Of a stretch of 64,000 bases of DNA, positions 41,575 to 50,552 are shown piece by piece. A model generated the notes under the pieces. That model searched no databases and had not been told where the DNA came from. It saw nothing but the letters and a program-made list of their open reading frames with translations. The stretch comes from CAJXSD01 sp964633145. GTDB lineage: Bacteria; Pseudomonadota; Alphaproteobacteria; Rhodobacterales; Rhodobacteraceae. The DNA is taken from assembly GCA_964633145.1 (NCBI GenBank), contig CAZWFE010000003.1, positions 36,235 to 100,234 on the forward strand. The letters are read 5' to 3'. The number at the start of each line of letters is the position of its first letter. Position 1 is the stretch's first letter. Position numbers and translations under genes: made by a program.

Positions 41575-42059
41575 CACATCACCGCGTGCGACAGACCGGC
41601 CAAGATGACAACACCGATGGCGGCAAACACGCCCGCAATCACGTCATCCAGCATCACGCCCAGCGCATCACCGCGCCGATCGGCCCACCCAATGGGGCCG
41701 GGTTTGGTGATGTCAAACAGGCGAAACAGCACAAATGCTGCAACCCAACCGGGCCACAATGCGGTGACATCGGCCCCAACGTGGCTGGCCCCGATCATAA
41801 TGGGCCACAGCGCGATCCACTGGCCTGCAACCTCGTCAATCACAATATAGGATGGATCGTGATCCTCGGCCCCTTGGGTATGGATATGGGTGGCCCACCA
41901 GCCGATGAAAAACACCGCCACCGTCAGGGCCAAAAACCCCCAAAGACCCACCAGATAAAACAGGCCCAGCGCCGCGGGTAACGCGGCCAGCGATCCCCAT
42001 GTGCCAGGGGCAGGGCGCAGACGGCCTGCGCCGAAAAATGTTGTAATCAGCGCGATCAT
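41574..42059 (-). CDS. pgpA: Phosphatidylglycerophosphatase A
   Basis: A 161-residue inner-membrane protein that dephosphorylates phosphatidylglycerophosphate to phosphatidylglycerol. FGAGRLRPAPGTWGSLAALP, YIVIDEVAGQWIAL and LFDITKPGPIGWADRRGD, GVMLDDVIAG are family motifs; about four hydrophobic segments. It overlaps ispF by 4 bases (ATGA). Confidence 0.95.
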   Translation of the reverse strand: MIALITTFFGAGRLRPAPGTWGSLAALPAALGLFYLVGLWGFLALTVAVFFIGWWATHIHTQGAEDHDPSYIVIDEVAGQWIALWPIMIGASHVGADVTALWPGWVAAFVLFRLFDITKPGPIGWADRRGDALGVMLDDVIAGVFAAIGVVILAGLSHAVM

Positions 42060-42535
42060 GGTTTCACCAAGGCGCAGGTGGCGATGCTGGCGATGCCTTC
42101 TTCGCGACCGGTGAACCCCAGCTGTTCCGACGTTGTGGCCTTGACGCTGACCCGACTGGGATCAATGTTCAAAATATCGGCAATGCGTTGTGCCATGGCA
42201 ACAGCGTGGGGACCAATTTTGGGCATTTCGCAAACCAGCGTGCAATCGATATTGGAAATATCAAAGCCCATATCTGTGGCCAACTGACCCGCGTGGCGCA
42301 GGAAAATGTCACTGGCCGCACCTTTCCATTGTGGGTCACTTGGGGGGAAATGACGCCCGATATCACCCTGCGCCAAAGCACCATAGATCGCATCAGTGAT
42401 TGCGTGCATGCCCACATCCGCATCCGAATGCCCCTTTAATGCGGCGGTGTGCGGAACGCGTACACCGCATAGGATGACATGATCGCCCGCCTCGAATGCG
42501 TGTACGTCATAGCCGTTTCCTAGTCTGATATCCAT
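42056..42535 (-). CDS. ispF: 2-C-methyl-D-erythritol 2,4-cyclodiphosphate synthase
   Basis: A 159-residue MEP-pathway enzyme that cyclises CDP-ME-phosphate. GNGYDVHAFEAGDHVILCGV (metal-binding Asp and His), GHSDADVGMHAITDAIYGAL and TTSEQLGFTGREEGI are the standard motifs. It begins 1 base after ispD. In many alphaproteobacteria the two are fused; here they are separate but contiguous. Confidence 0.97.
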   Translation of the reverse strand: MDIRLGNGYDVHAFEAGDHVILCGVRVPHTAALKGHSDADVGMHAITDAIYGALAQGDIGRHFPPSDPQWKGAASDIFLRHAGQLATDMGFDISNIDCTLVCEMPKIGPHAVAMAQRIADILNIDPSRVSVKATTSEQLGFTGREEGIASIATCALVKP

Positions 42536-42536
42536 T

Positions 42537-43193
42537 TTATGTTTGGTTCCTTAATATTTGCGCGGCTCGGGTGAAATCCTGTGGCGTCGTGATTTTGATG
42601 TTATCCTCTGATCCGCGCACGACCTGAACCGTCAGGCCCGCACGTCGGGCGATGTCAACATCGTCGGCCGCTTGTGGATCTTGGATTGCGTCATGTGCGT
42701 CGCAGATGGCGCGATAGTGAAACCCTTGGGGGGTTTGCGCGCGCATCAATCCGTCGCGCGGGGTTGTACCGGTTACATGGTCGTCTTGGGTCGTCCATAG
42801 GGCATCGACCACCGCAATGCCGGGCGCGGCGGCAGGTCCGTTCTGCAGGGCCGCAATCACGCGATCAATCACACTATGGGTCACGCAGGCACGCGCCGCA
42901 TCATGGATCAACACAGCATCTGGCGCACTGTCGGCTAGGGTGGTCAGACCCGCGCGCACCGATGCCGCGCGTGTCGCGCCCCCTTGGGTTAGGATCAATG
43001 TATCGTCGGCCAGCTGGTCGAAATCATCGCGGTGCAGCACGACCGCGATCTGACCAATATCAGGATGGCTGCGAAAGGCATCAATCGTCCAATCAATCAC
43101 ACGCCGGCCAAATAGGGGCTGCCATTGCTTGGGGCTATCCCCACCAGCGCGCAACCCGCGGCCCGCTGCGACAATGATTGCGGCAATTTTCAT
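42537..43193 (-). CDS. ispD: 2-C-methyl-D-erythritol 4-phosphate cytidylyltransferase
   Basis: A 218-residue cytidylyltransferase of the MEP isoprenoid pathway. IIVAAGRGLRAGGDSPKQWQPL carries the nucleotide loop; VLIHDAARACVT and MRAQTPQGFHYRAI complete the active site; the end reads GSEDNIKITTPQDF. It is the first gene of the leftward string and diverges from dusB with a 174-base gap that probably holds both promoters. Confidence 0.96.
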   Translation of the reverse strand: MKIAAIIVAAGRGLRAGGDSPKQWQPLFGRRVIDWTIDAFRSHPDIGQIAVVLHRDDFDQLADDTLILTQGGATRAASVRAGLTTLADSAPDAVLIHDAARACVTHSVIDRVIAALQNGPAAAPGIAVVDALWTTQDDHVTGTTPRDGLMRAQTPQGFHYRAICDAHDAIQDPQAADDVDIARRAGLTVQVVRGSEDNIKITTPQDFTRAAQILRNQT

Positions 43194-43367
43194 GGTGGCG
43201 TCCCATATACTGTGTTGCGATTGTTTTAGCGGTGGGAATGGGCGATGACAACCACAGATGTATGTGGTTAAAAAATGGGCATTTACTGTCGTGATGGTTA
43301 AAAATGGTGCAAATATGCTTGTTCTTTGGGGGTTATGACCCTAATACTGCGAAAAAAGAGGTGTTTT

Positions 43368-44345
43368 GTGTCCATTTCGCTCGGCTCAACAGTTTTGTCG
43401 CCCCCTGTGTTTTTGGCCCCGCTGGCGGGGATCACAGATTTGCCGTTTCGCAATTTGGTGTCACGCTTTGGTGCGGGGCTGGTTGTAAGCGAAATGGTGG
43501 CTAGCCAAGAAATGGTACAAAACAAACCTGCGGCACGGGAACGGGCCGAATTGGGGTTTGGTGTCCAAAATACCTCGGTCCAGATTGCTGGGCGTGACGC
43601 GTTCTGGATGGCCGAGGCGGCCAAACTGATTGCCGACAATGGCGCAGGCATAATCGACATCAATATGGGGTGCCCCGCGAAAAAGGTCACAAGCGGGTAT
43701 TCAGGGTCAGCCTTGATGCGAGATTTGGATCATGCGGTGTCCTTGGTTGACGCGGTCGTGGCTGCGGTTGATATTCCTGTCACGCTGAAAATGCGGCTGG
43801 GGTGGGATGACGACACACAAAACGCGCCCGAATTGGCGCGCCGTGCGGAACAGGCGGGCGTGCGTATGGTTACGGTGCATGGCCGCACGCGGTGTCAGTT
43901 TTACAAAGGCTCGGCAAATTGGTCAGCCATTTCGCGGGTCAAACAGGCCGTCACAATTCCCGTGATCGCAAATGGCGATATCACGGACAGTCAAACCGCG
44001 CGGCTGGCGATGCAGGCATCAGGCGCCGATGGGGTCATGGTGGGCCGTGGGGCCCAAGGCCGGCCATGGGTTTTGGCGCAAATTGCGCATGATTTGTTTG
44101 GAACGCCTGCGCCCCAAATCCCCCAAGGTAGCGCATTGGTGGATATGGTGACGCAGCACTATAGTGATATGATTTCGTTTTACGGCCGCGACTTTGGCCA
44201 GCGCGTGGCGCGCAAACATCTGGGATGGTACATGGATGACGCCCAAACACCCAAGGCGCTGCGCACCGAAATTTTGACGCAATCCGATCCTGATCGTGTT
44301 TTGTCGCAAATCCCATCCGCCCTAAGCGAAAGGTATGCCGCATGA
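43368..44345 (+). CDS. dusB: tRNA-dihydrouridine synthase B
   Basis: A 325-residue FMN enzyme that reduces uridine to dihydrouridine in tRNA. VFLAPLAGITDLPFRNLV, DINMGCPAKKVTSGYSGSAL (catalytic Cys), LKMRLGWDD, TVHGRTRCQFYKG and VIANGDI, GVMVGRGAQGRPW are hallmarks. I choose GTG 43368 because AAGAGG lies about 6 bases upstream and it gives the expected short N-terminus; an in-frame ATG at 43335 adds a basic lead-in with no ribosome site. First gene of the ntr operon; its stop overlaps ntrB by 4 bases. Confidence 0.94.
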   Translation: MSISLGSTVLSPPVFLAPLAGITDLPFRNLVSRFGAGLVVSEMVASQEMVQNKPAARERAELGFGVQNTSVQIAGRDAFWMAEAAKLIADNGAGIIDINMGCPAKKVTSGYSGSALMRDLDHAVSLVDAVVAAVDIPVTLKMRLGWDDDTQNAPELARRAEQAGVRMVTVHGRTRCQFYKGSANWSAISRVKQAVTIPVIANGDITDSQTARLAMQASGADGVMVGRGAQGRPWVLAQIAHDLFGTPAPQIPQGSALVDMVTQHYSDMISFYGRDFGQRVARKHLGWYMDDAQTPKALRTEILTQSDPDRVLSQIPSALSERYAA

Positions 44346-45424
44346 CACATCCGGCGTTGGATCATATTTGGGCGTCGTTGCCCGTGCCTGCAATTTTGCT
44401 GGATGACCAAGACTGCATCGCAGAAATCAATTCCGCCGCCGAAGGGTTTTTGAACGCTTCGAACAAATCGGTGCAGGGGGTTCCTGTGTTTGACAAAATC
44501 ATGGTCGATGCCCCGTTAGAGGAAAGCTATGCCCGTGCCAAATCGTTTCAAACACCGCTGTTTGTGAATGACGTGGATGTGGGCACGGGCGATCGTGCCC
44601 CATTGCAGTGTAATTTGAAATTTGCCCCCATAAACGGGGCGGCGGGATATATGGTATTGCTGATTGCGCCGCGCGAATTGGCGGGGCGCATGACGCAGAC
44701 GCATTCGGTCAAATCGGCCGCCAAATCGGCGATTGGTATGGCTGAAATGCTGGCGCATGAAATCAAAAACCCACTGGCAGGGATCACAGGTGCTGCGCAA
44801 CTGTTGTCGATGGGGCTGGACCCAAAGGATTTGGAATTAACCGATTTGATCGTGGCCGAAACCCGCCGCATTGTGAAATTGCTGGAACAGGTGGAACAAT
44901 TCGGCAATCTGCGCCCACCCAATCGCGGCCCTGTGAATATTCACGATATTTTGGATCGTGCACGGCGGTCGGCCGTTTTGGGATTTGGCGCGCATATGTC
45001 CATTGTCGAGGATTATGATCCATCGCTGCCCCCTGCACATGGTGATGGGGACCAGTTGTTGCAGGTCCTGTTAAACCTGATCAAAAACGCGTCCGAGGCG
45101 AACCCAAAGGGCGGCACAATTCGGCTGCGAACTTTTTATGAACATTCGTTCCGATTGCGTCGGTCGGATGGATCAGGCCAAGCGCTGCCTTTGCAATTGG
45201 AAATTATCGACGACGGTCCCGGTCTGCCCCCTGAAATCAAGGATGACGTCTTTGACCCGTTTGTGTCGGGGCGCGAAAATGGCACGGGGCTGGGGCTGGC
45301 GTTGGCGTCAAAAATTATTTCGGACCATGACGGGTGGATTTCGGTTAATTCCGTGCCCGGTCGAACGGTATTTCGTATATCGTTGCCCTTGGTTCCGCGC
45401 ACCGTATCAAGTGAAAGGACATAG
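44342..45424 (+). CDS. ntrB: Nitrogen regulation sensor kinase NtrB
   Basis: A 360-residue cytosolic histidine kinase with an N-terminal PAS domain (about 12-110), the H box MLAHEIKNPLAGITGAAQLL (His near residue 139), the N box QLLQVLLNLIKNASEA, and G boxes DDGPGLPPEI and GTGLGLALASKI. It phosphorylates or dephosphorylates NtrC under PII control. It is coupled to dusB by an ATGA overlap and to ntrC by a 2-base gap, the conserved alphaproteobacterial order. Confidence 0.96.
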   Translation: MTHPALDHIWASLPVPAILLDDQDCIAEINSAAEGFLNASNKSVQGVPVFDKIMVDAPLEESYARAKSFQTPLFVNDVDVGTGDRAPLQCNLKFAPINGAAGYMVLLIAPRELAGRMTQTHSVKSAAKSAIGMAEMLAHEIKNPLAGITGAAQLLSMGLDPKDLELTDLIVAETRRIVKLLEQVEQFGNLRPPNRGPVNIHDILDRARRSAVLGFGAHMSIVEDYDPSLPPAHGDGDQLLQVLLNLIKNASEANPKGGTIRLRTFYEHSFRLRRSDGSGQALPLQLEIIDDGPGLPPEIKDDVFDPFVSGRENGTGLGLALASKIISDHDGWISVNSVPGRTVFRISLPLVPRTVSSERT

Positions 45425-45426
45425 CC

Positions 45427-46806
45427 ATGGATGGAACCGTTCTGGTCGCCGATGACGATCGCACGATCCGCACCGTTTTAACACAGGCCCTGACCCGTGC
45501 AGGGTGTCGCGTCCATGCCACATCCAGTCTGACAACACTGATGCGCTGGGTCGCCGAAGGCAAAGGCGATGCCGTGATCACCGATGTCATGATGCCCGAT
45601 GGCAACGGTTTGGAAATGCTGCCCAAAATCGCCCAAGACCGCCCGGGATTGCCGGTGATTGTGATTTCGGCGCAAAACACGATTATGACGGCGATCCAAG
45701 CAGCCGAGGCCAAGGCCTTTGATTATCTGCCCAAACCGTTTGATTTGCCCGATCTTATGAAACGGGTGGCCAAAGCATTAGAACAGCGCAAATCATCCCC
45801 ATCACGCAAAGCCGAGCCGCGCCCCACCGCCGGCGCAGATGCAGAAGATCAGCTGCCATTAATTGGCAAAACCCCTGCGATGCAATCGGTGTATCGGGTG
45901 ATTGCGGGTGTGATGAATGCTGATTTGCCCATTTTGGTGTCAGGGGAATCGGGCACAGGCAAAAGCTTGATCGCGCGTTTGCTACATGATTTTTCCGATC
46001 GGCGAAATTTGCCTGTGGTCACGGTCACGGCCGCGGATTTGATTGAATTGGACGGGCCTGCGCGGATTTTGGCCCGCGCCAAGGGCGGCACCATTTTGAT
46101 CGAAGAGGTGTCAGATTTCCCCATCGATGCCCAAGCACGGCTGGTCCGTATGATCGATCATCCGGGCGAATTTTCACCGCGCTTTATCGCCACAATCATC
46201 GGCGGCATGGCCCAAGCGGTCGATGATGGTCAGGTGCGTAGTGATCTGTTTTATCGGTTGGGGGGCGCTATGATCAATGTCCCTGCGCTGCGCGACCGCG
46301 TGGATGATATCGAATTACTGGCGCAAAGTTTTTTGGAAAAAATCGAACGCGATGGCGGGCCGATGCGCCGGTTTGGCGCGACTGCGATGGAGTTTATGCG
46401 CAAATATTCTTGGCCCGGAAATGTGCGACAGCTGGAAAATGTTGTCAAACGTCTGGGCCTGACCGCGCGCGAAGCGGAAATCAGCCTGACCGAGGTGGAA
46501 CAATCGCTGGGCAGTCAGCCGCAAATTTCCCAAGTCTTGGACAATGGCGGACGCGAAACATTGTCGGGTGATGTCGAACGCCATTTGCGGCGATATTTTG
46601 ATTTGCATGGCTTTGATTTGCCCCCCGCAGGGCTGTATGGGCGGATTTTGCATGAAATTGAGGTACCCTTGATCGAAATTGCGCTGGATGCCACATCTGG
46701 AAATCAGGCCAAATGTGCCGATTTGCTGGGAATAAACCGCAATACTTTGCGCAAAAAAATATCAGAGCTTGACATTAAGGTCACACGTCGACGAAAACTG
46801 ATGTAA
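45427..46806 (+). CDS. ntrC: Nitrogen regulation response regulator NtrC, lacking GAFTGA
   Basis: A 459-residue regulator: receiver domain (phospho-acceptor Asp 53 in ITDVMMPDG), AAA+ domain (Walker A GESGTGKS near 175) and a Fis-type HTH (NQAKCADLLGINRNTLRKKI). The sigma-54 contact loop GAFTGA is absent: the segment after DLIELDG runs straight to RAKGGTILIEEV, and Walker B reads IEEV rather than LDEI. This fits Rhodobacter capsulatus NtrC, which activates sigma-70 promoters without sigma-54. Targets probably include nitrogen-assimilation genes such as amt. Confidence 0.95.
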   Translation: MDGTVLVADDDRTIRTVLTQALTRAGCRVHATSSLTTLMRWVAEGKGDAVITDVMMPDGNGLEMLPKIAQDRPGLPVIVISAQNTIMTAIQAAEAKAFDYLPKPFDLPDLMKRVAKALEQRKSSPSRKAEPRPTAGADAEDQLPLIGKTPAMQSVYRVIAGVMNADLPILVSGESGTGKSLIARLLHDFSDRRNLPVVTVTAADLIELDGPARILARAKGGTILIEEVSDFPIDAQARLVRMIDHPGEFSPRFIATIIGGMAQAVDDGQVRSDLFYRLGGAMINVPALRDRVDDIELLAQSFLEKIERDGGPMRRFGATAMEFMRKYSWPGNVRQLENVVKRLGLTAREAEISLTEVEQSLGSQPQISQVLDNGGRETLSGDVERHLRRYFDLHGFDLPPAGLYGRILHEIEVPLIEIALDATSGNQAKCADLLGINRNTLRKKISELDIKVTRRRKLM

Positions 46807-46819
46807 TCACGCAACAGTC

Positions 46820-46835
46820 GGGCCCCTGCGGGCCC
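46820..46835 (+). terminator. GC hairpin between ntrC and ntrY
   Basis: GGGCCC-CTGC-GGGCCC at 46820-46835 lies in the 41-base gap, with no U tract. It may be a partial terminator or RNA-processing site separating ntrBC from ntrYX expression. Confidence 0.4.
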
Positions 46836-46847
46836 TGTGGGGGACAG

Positions 46848-49112
46848 GTGACATCAGCGACACGCCGCGCAACTTGGGCAAAACTGAACCAGCTTAGGCG
46901 GCAAAAACGCATTCAATCGGGCGTGACCATTGGTTTGGTTTTGCTGGGTCCGATTTTGGCGGTAATGACATATCTGGTGTTTGGTCCCTTGGACCAAGGA
47001 TCGCGGTCGCGTGCGTTGCAATTCGTATTGATGTCAGATTTGATCTATGTGTTGTTGATCATCGGTTTGGTGATCCAACGAATTTTACGCATCATCACCC
47101 AACGCCGTCAAAAATCATCGGGGTCGAAATTGCACCTACGGTTGACGGGTTTTTTCAGCATGATGGCGCTGATCCCGACGATCATGGTGGCCATTTTTGC
47201 AACAGTTTCCATCAATATGGGGTTTGAGGCATGGTTTTCAGACCGCGTGCAAAATGTCATTGGCGTGTCCCTGTCTGCGGCCCAAGCCTATGAGGTCGAA
47301 CAAAAGGATGCCCTGCGCCAAGACACATTGGCCATTGCCGAAAAATTATTTGCCCAAAAACGCCAAGACGGCAGTTATGAACCTGAAAACATCCGTTTGG
47401 CATTAGAACGTGCGCAACAGGGTGTGCAGCGTGGGTTAAAGAAAGCGTTTATTATCGACAGCACCGGCAAATTATTGTTGCGCGGCGAGCGGTCCTATAA
47501 ATTCGATTTGGTCGACCCGCGCGCACAGGAATTATTGGATGCCGTCCAATCGGTCATTTTTATAGAAGATTACGCGGCCAATGAATTGCGGGCGCTGTAT
47601 TATCTGGGCGGCTTTCGGGATCATTACCTTTATGTCACGCGCGAAGTGAATGGCACATTGCTGGCGCTGTTGGATCAAACCCAACAGACCGCGCGACTGT
47701 ATCAACAGTTGGAAAATGATCGTGGGCAGTTGTTGTTTAACTTTGGCCTGATTTATCTGGCCTTTGCGGTTTTGATGATGATGTCATCTGTTCTGTTGGC
47801 CCTGTGGTTTGCCGAACGCCTGTCGCGACCCATCGGTAGATTGGCGGGGGCCGCACGCCGTGTGGGCGAGGGGCAATTAAACACCCAAGTCATCGAAGAA
47901 GAGGGCGACGATGAAATCGCCCAGCTGAGTGTTTATTTCAACCAAATGACGCGTCAGCTGAAAACGCAACGCGACACATTGTTGGAAAACACCGCCCAAA
48001 TCGAAGAACGCCGCCGGCTGTTTGATTCTGTGCTAAGCTCGGTCACATCAGGGGTGTTGGGGCTGGACGCGAATGGCGATATTTCCTTTGCCAATCGGTC
48101 AGCCGAACGGCTGTTGGATTGGGATGGCGATCAACCATCACAGCCCTTGGCCTTGGCGGTTCCTGAATTTGGATCCCTGTTTGATCGTATCACCGAAACT
48201 GGCGCCGAAAGCGTCCAAGACGAGGTGCGCATGGTCCGTTCTGGTCGGTTAGAAAATCTGTTGGTGCGTATGTCTGTGCGGCGCGCGCCCAATGGGGAAT
48301 TGCAGGGCTATGTTTTGGCCTTTGATGATGTGACGGATTTGGTCTCGGCGCAGCGCTCGGCCGCTTGGGGGGATGTGGCACGGAGGATCGCGCATGAAAT
48401 CAAAAACCCCCTGACACCAATCCAATTATCGGCCGAACGGATCAAACGGAAATTTACCCCAAAATTGACAGATGATCAGGATGTCTTGGAGCAGTTAACT
48501 GGTGTTATTATACGTCAAACCAATGACTTACGCCGTATTGTTGATGAATTTTCAAAATTTGCCCGCATGCCCGAACCCGAAAAACGGGCCGAGGATTTGC
48601 GCGAATTATTGACCCAAGCGGTTACATTGCAGGACGCAGGCCAGCCCGACGTACATTTTGATGTAACGATCGAGGACGGACCATTTTCCGCCATGGTCGA
48701 TGCGACGATGATTAACCAAGCCTTGACCAATTTGATAAAAAACGCAGGCGAGGCGATCCAGACCCGCATCGAGCGCGAAATCTTGCCCCAGATTGGCGGC
48801 GTAATTTCTGTGCGCATGCAGCGGAAGGATCAGACAATCCAGATCCAGATTGCAGACAATGGCATCGGCCTGCCGCATGATCGAAGCCGTTTGTTCGAAC
48901 CCTATGTCACCACCCGTGACAAGGGCACAGGACTGGGGCTGCCTATTGTTAAGAAAATTATCGAAGAACACGGAGGATCGCTCAGATTGGACGATTCTGA
49001 ACCATTTGGGGACCCTGCGCGTCAGGGGGCCTGTGTGATTGTGGATTTGCCGACAGGGCCATCCGATACAATAACCAAGATTACGACGACAGGGGACTGC
49101 GCCGATGGGTGA
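46848..49112 (+). CDS. ntrY: Sensor histidine kinase NtrY
   Basis: A 754-residue membrane kinase with N-terminal transmembrane segments in the first about 110 residues and another near 295-320 flanking a periplasmic domain. Then come HAMP (ERLSRPIGRLAGAARRVGEG), PAS (about 390-490), the H box ARRIAHEIKNPLTPIQLSAERI (His near 516) and a C-terminal ATPase domain (NLIKNAGEAI, DNGIGLPHD, TGLGLPIVKKI). It is the NtrX partner, linked to nitrogen and in some species redox control. GTG start after GGGGGACA. It overlaps ntrX by 8 bases. Confidence 0.95.
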   Translation: MTSATRRATWAKLNQLRRQKRIQSGVTIGLVLLGPILAVMTYLVFGPLDQGSRSRALQFVLMSDLIYVLLIIGLVIQRILRIITQRRQKSSGSKLHLRLTGFFSMMALIPTIMVAIFATVSINMGFEAWFSDRVQNVIGVSLSAAQAYEVEQKDALRQDTLAIAEKLFAQKRQDGSYEPENIRLALERAQQGVQRGLKKAFIIDSTGKLLLRGERSYKFDLVDPRAQELLDAVQSVIFIEDYAANELRALYYLGGFRDHYLYVTREVNGTLLALLDQTQQTARLYQQLENDRGQLLFNFGLIYLAFAVLMMMSSVLLALWFAERLSRPIGRLAGAARRVGEGQLNTQVIEEEGDDEIAQLSVYFNQMTRQLKTQRDTLLENTAQIEERRRLFDSVLSSVTSGVLGLDANGDISFANRSAERLLDWDGDQPSQPLALAVPEFGSLFDRITETGAESVQDEVRMVRSGRLENLLVRMSVRRAPNGELQGYVLAFDDVTDLVSAQRSAAWGDVARRIAHEIKNPLTPIQLSAERIKRKFTPKLTDDQDVLEQLTGVIIRQTNDLRRIVDEFSKFARMPEPEKRAEDLRELLTQAVTLQDAGQPDVHFDVTIEDGPFSAMVDATMINQALTNLIKNAGEAIQTRIEREILPQIGGVISVRMQRKDQTIQIQIADNGIGLPHDRSRLFEPYVTTRDKGTGLGLPIVKKIIEEHGGSLRLDDSEPFGDPARQGACVIVDLPTGPSDTITKITTTGDCADG

Positions 49113-50490
49113 TATTTTAATTGTAGATGACGAACGCGACATTCGCGAATTGATTTCAGAAATTTTGATTGACGAAGGATACAGCACGCGCATTGCCGGC
49201 ACCTCGGATGAGGCGATGCGACAGGTCACATCACAACCGCCTGGTTTGTTGATTTTGGACATCTGGCTGAAAGACAGCGATATGGACGGGATCGACATCC
49301 TTAAGAAGGTGAAAACCGATTTTCCGCAGGTGCCAGTGGTGATCATTTCGGGCCATGGCAATATCGAAATTGCGGTCGCGGCCATTAAACAAGGGGCCTA
49401 TGATTTTATCGAAAAACCGTTCAACATCGACCAACTGATGGTTGTCATCCGCCGTGCGATGGAAACATCACGACTGCGGCGTGAAAATTCGGCGTTGAAA
49501 CAACAGGGCGGCGATGGCGCACAAATGCTGGGCCAATCGGCCGCGTTTCGCAATTTCGTCAGCAGTTTGGACAAGGTCACGAAATCAAACAGCCGCGTGT
49601 TGCTGCGCGGTGGGTCGGGCGTGGGCAAGGAAACGGCCGCGCGCTACATCCATGCCAATTCGGACCGTGCAAGCCGCCCCTTTGTGGTGGTCAATTGCGC
49701 CACAATTGAACCCGACCGGATGGAGGATGTCCTGTTTGGTCGTGAAAATGGGACGAATGCAGGCCAGGGGTTGTTGGAACAGGCCAATGGCGGTGTGATT
49801 TATTTCGATGAAATTGCCGATATGCCGTTGATTACCCAGTCAAAAATCCTGCGGTTTTTAGTGGATCAGAAATTCCAACGCGTGGGGGGCAGTGAAAATG
49901 TCAAAGTTGATCTGCGCGTATTATCATCGACCAGCCGCGATTTACTGGCCGAAATTCAGGCCGAGCGGTTCCGCGAAGAATTATACCACAGGCTAAATGT
50001 TGTCCCCGTGACAGTGCCCAGCTTGGCCGAACGGCGGGATGATATTCCCATGTTCGTTGACCATTTTGTTGATCATTTTCACAAAACCCAAGGGTTTGTT
50101 GCCCGCAAATTCCAAGACGATGCCCTGGCTTTGTTGCAAACCATGGCTTGGCCCGGCAATGTGCGTCAGTTGAAAAATGTGGTTGAACGAATTTTGATTT
50201 TGACCGAAGGGTCGCGTGACATCACCGCCGAGGATATTCCATCCGATCGCCAAGGCAGCACAGATGATACAACAGGCACGCTTTCGTCTGCTTGGGCCGC
50301 GATGCCACTGCGCGAAGCACGCGAGGAATTTGAACGCGAATATCTGCTGACACAAATCAACCGCTTTGGCGGCAATATTTCGAAAACCGCGCATTTCGTT
50401 GGCATGGAACGCAGTGCATTGCATCGAAAATTAAAATCTTTGGGTATTGTATCGGGTCATAAACAGGCAGGCGATGATCAGGATGATTGA
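49105..50490 (+). CDS. ntrX: Response regulator NtrX with modified sigma-54 loop
   Basis: A 461-residue regulator: receiver (Asp 52 in LILDIWLKDSDMDG), AAA+ domain (Walker A GGSGVGKE near 170; Walker B GGVIYFDEI) and Fis-type HTH (NISKTAHFVGMERSALHRKL). The GAFTGA loop is replaced by a shorter segment after LFGRENG (GTNAGQGLLEQA), so sigma-54 contact is unlikely. It overlaps ntrY by 8 bases. Confidence 0.95.
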   Translation: MGDILIVDDERDIRELISEILIDEGYSTRIAGTSDEAMRQVTSQPPGLLILDIWLKDSDMDGIDILKKVKTDFPQVPVVIISGHGNIEIAVAAIKQGAYDFIEKPFNIDQLMVVIRRAMETSRLRRENSALKQQGGDGAQMLGQSAAFRNFVSSLDKVTKSNSRVLLRGGSGVGKETAARYIHANSDRASRPFVVVNCATIEPDRMEDVLFGRENGTNAGQGLLEQANGGVIYFDEIADMPLITQSKILRFLVDQKFQRVGGSENVKVDLRVLSSTSRDLLAEIQAERFREELYHRLNVVPVTVPSLAERRDDIPMFVDHFVDHFHKTQGFVARKFQDDALALLQTMAWPGNVRQLKNVVERILILTEGSRDITAEDIPSDRQGSTDDTTGTLSSAWAAMPLREAREEFEREYLLTQINRFGGNISKTAHFVGMERSALHRKLKSLGIVSGHKQAGDDQDD

Positions 50491-50552
50491 CCATTGCGGT
50501 ATGATCTGACATCCAATACATCGATATTGCGCTCAGACAGAGGGGAACGCAG

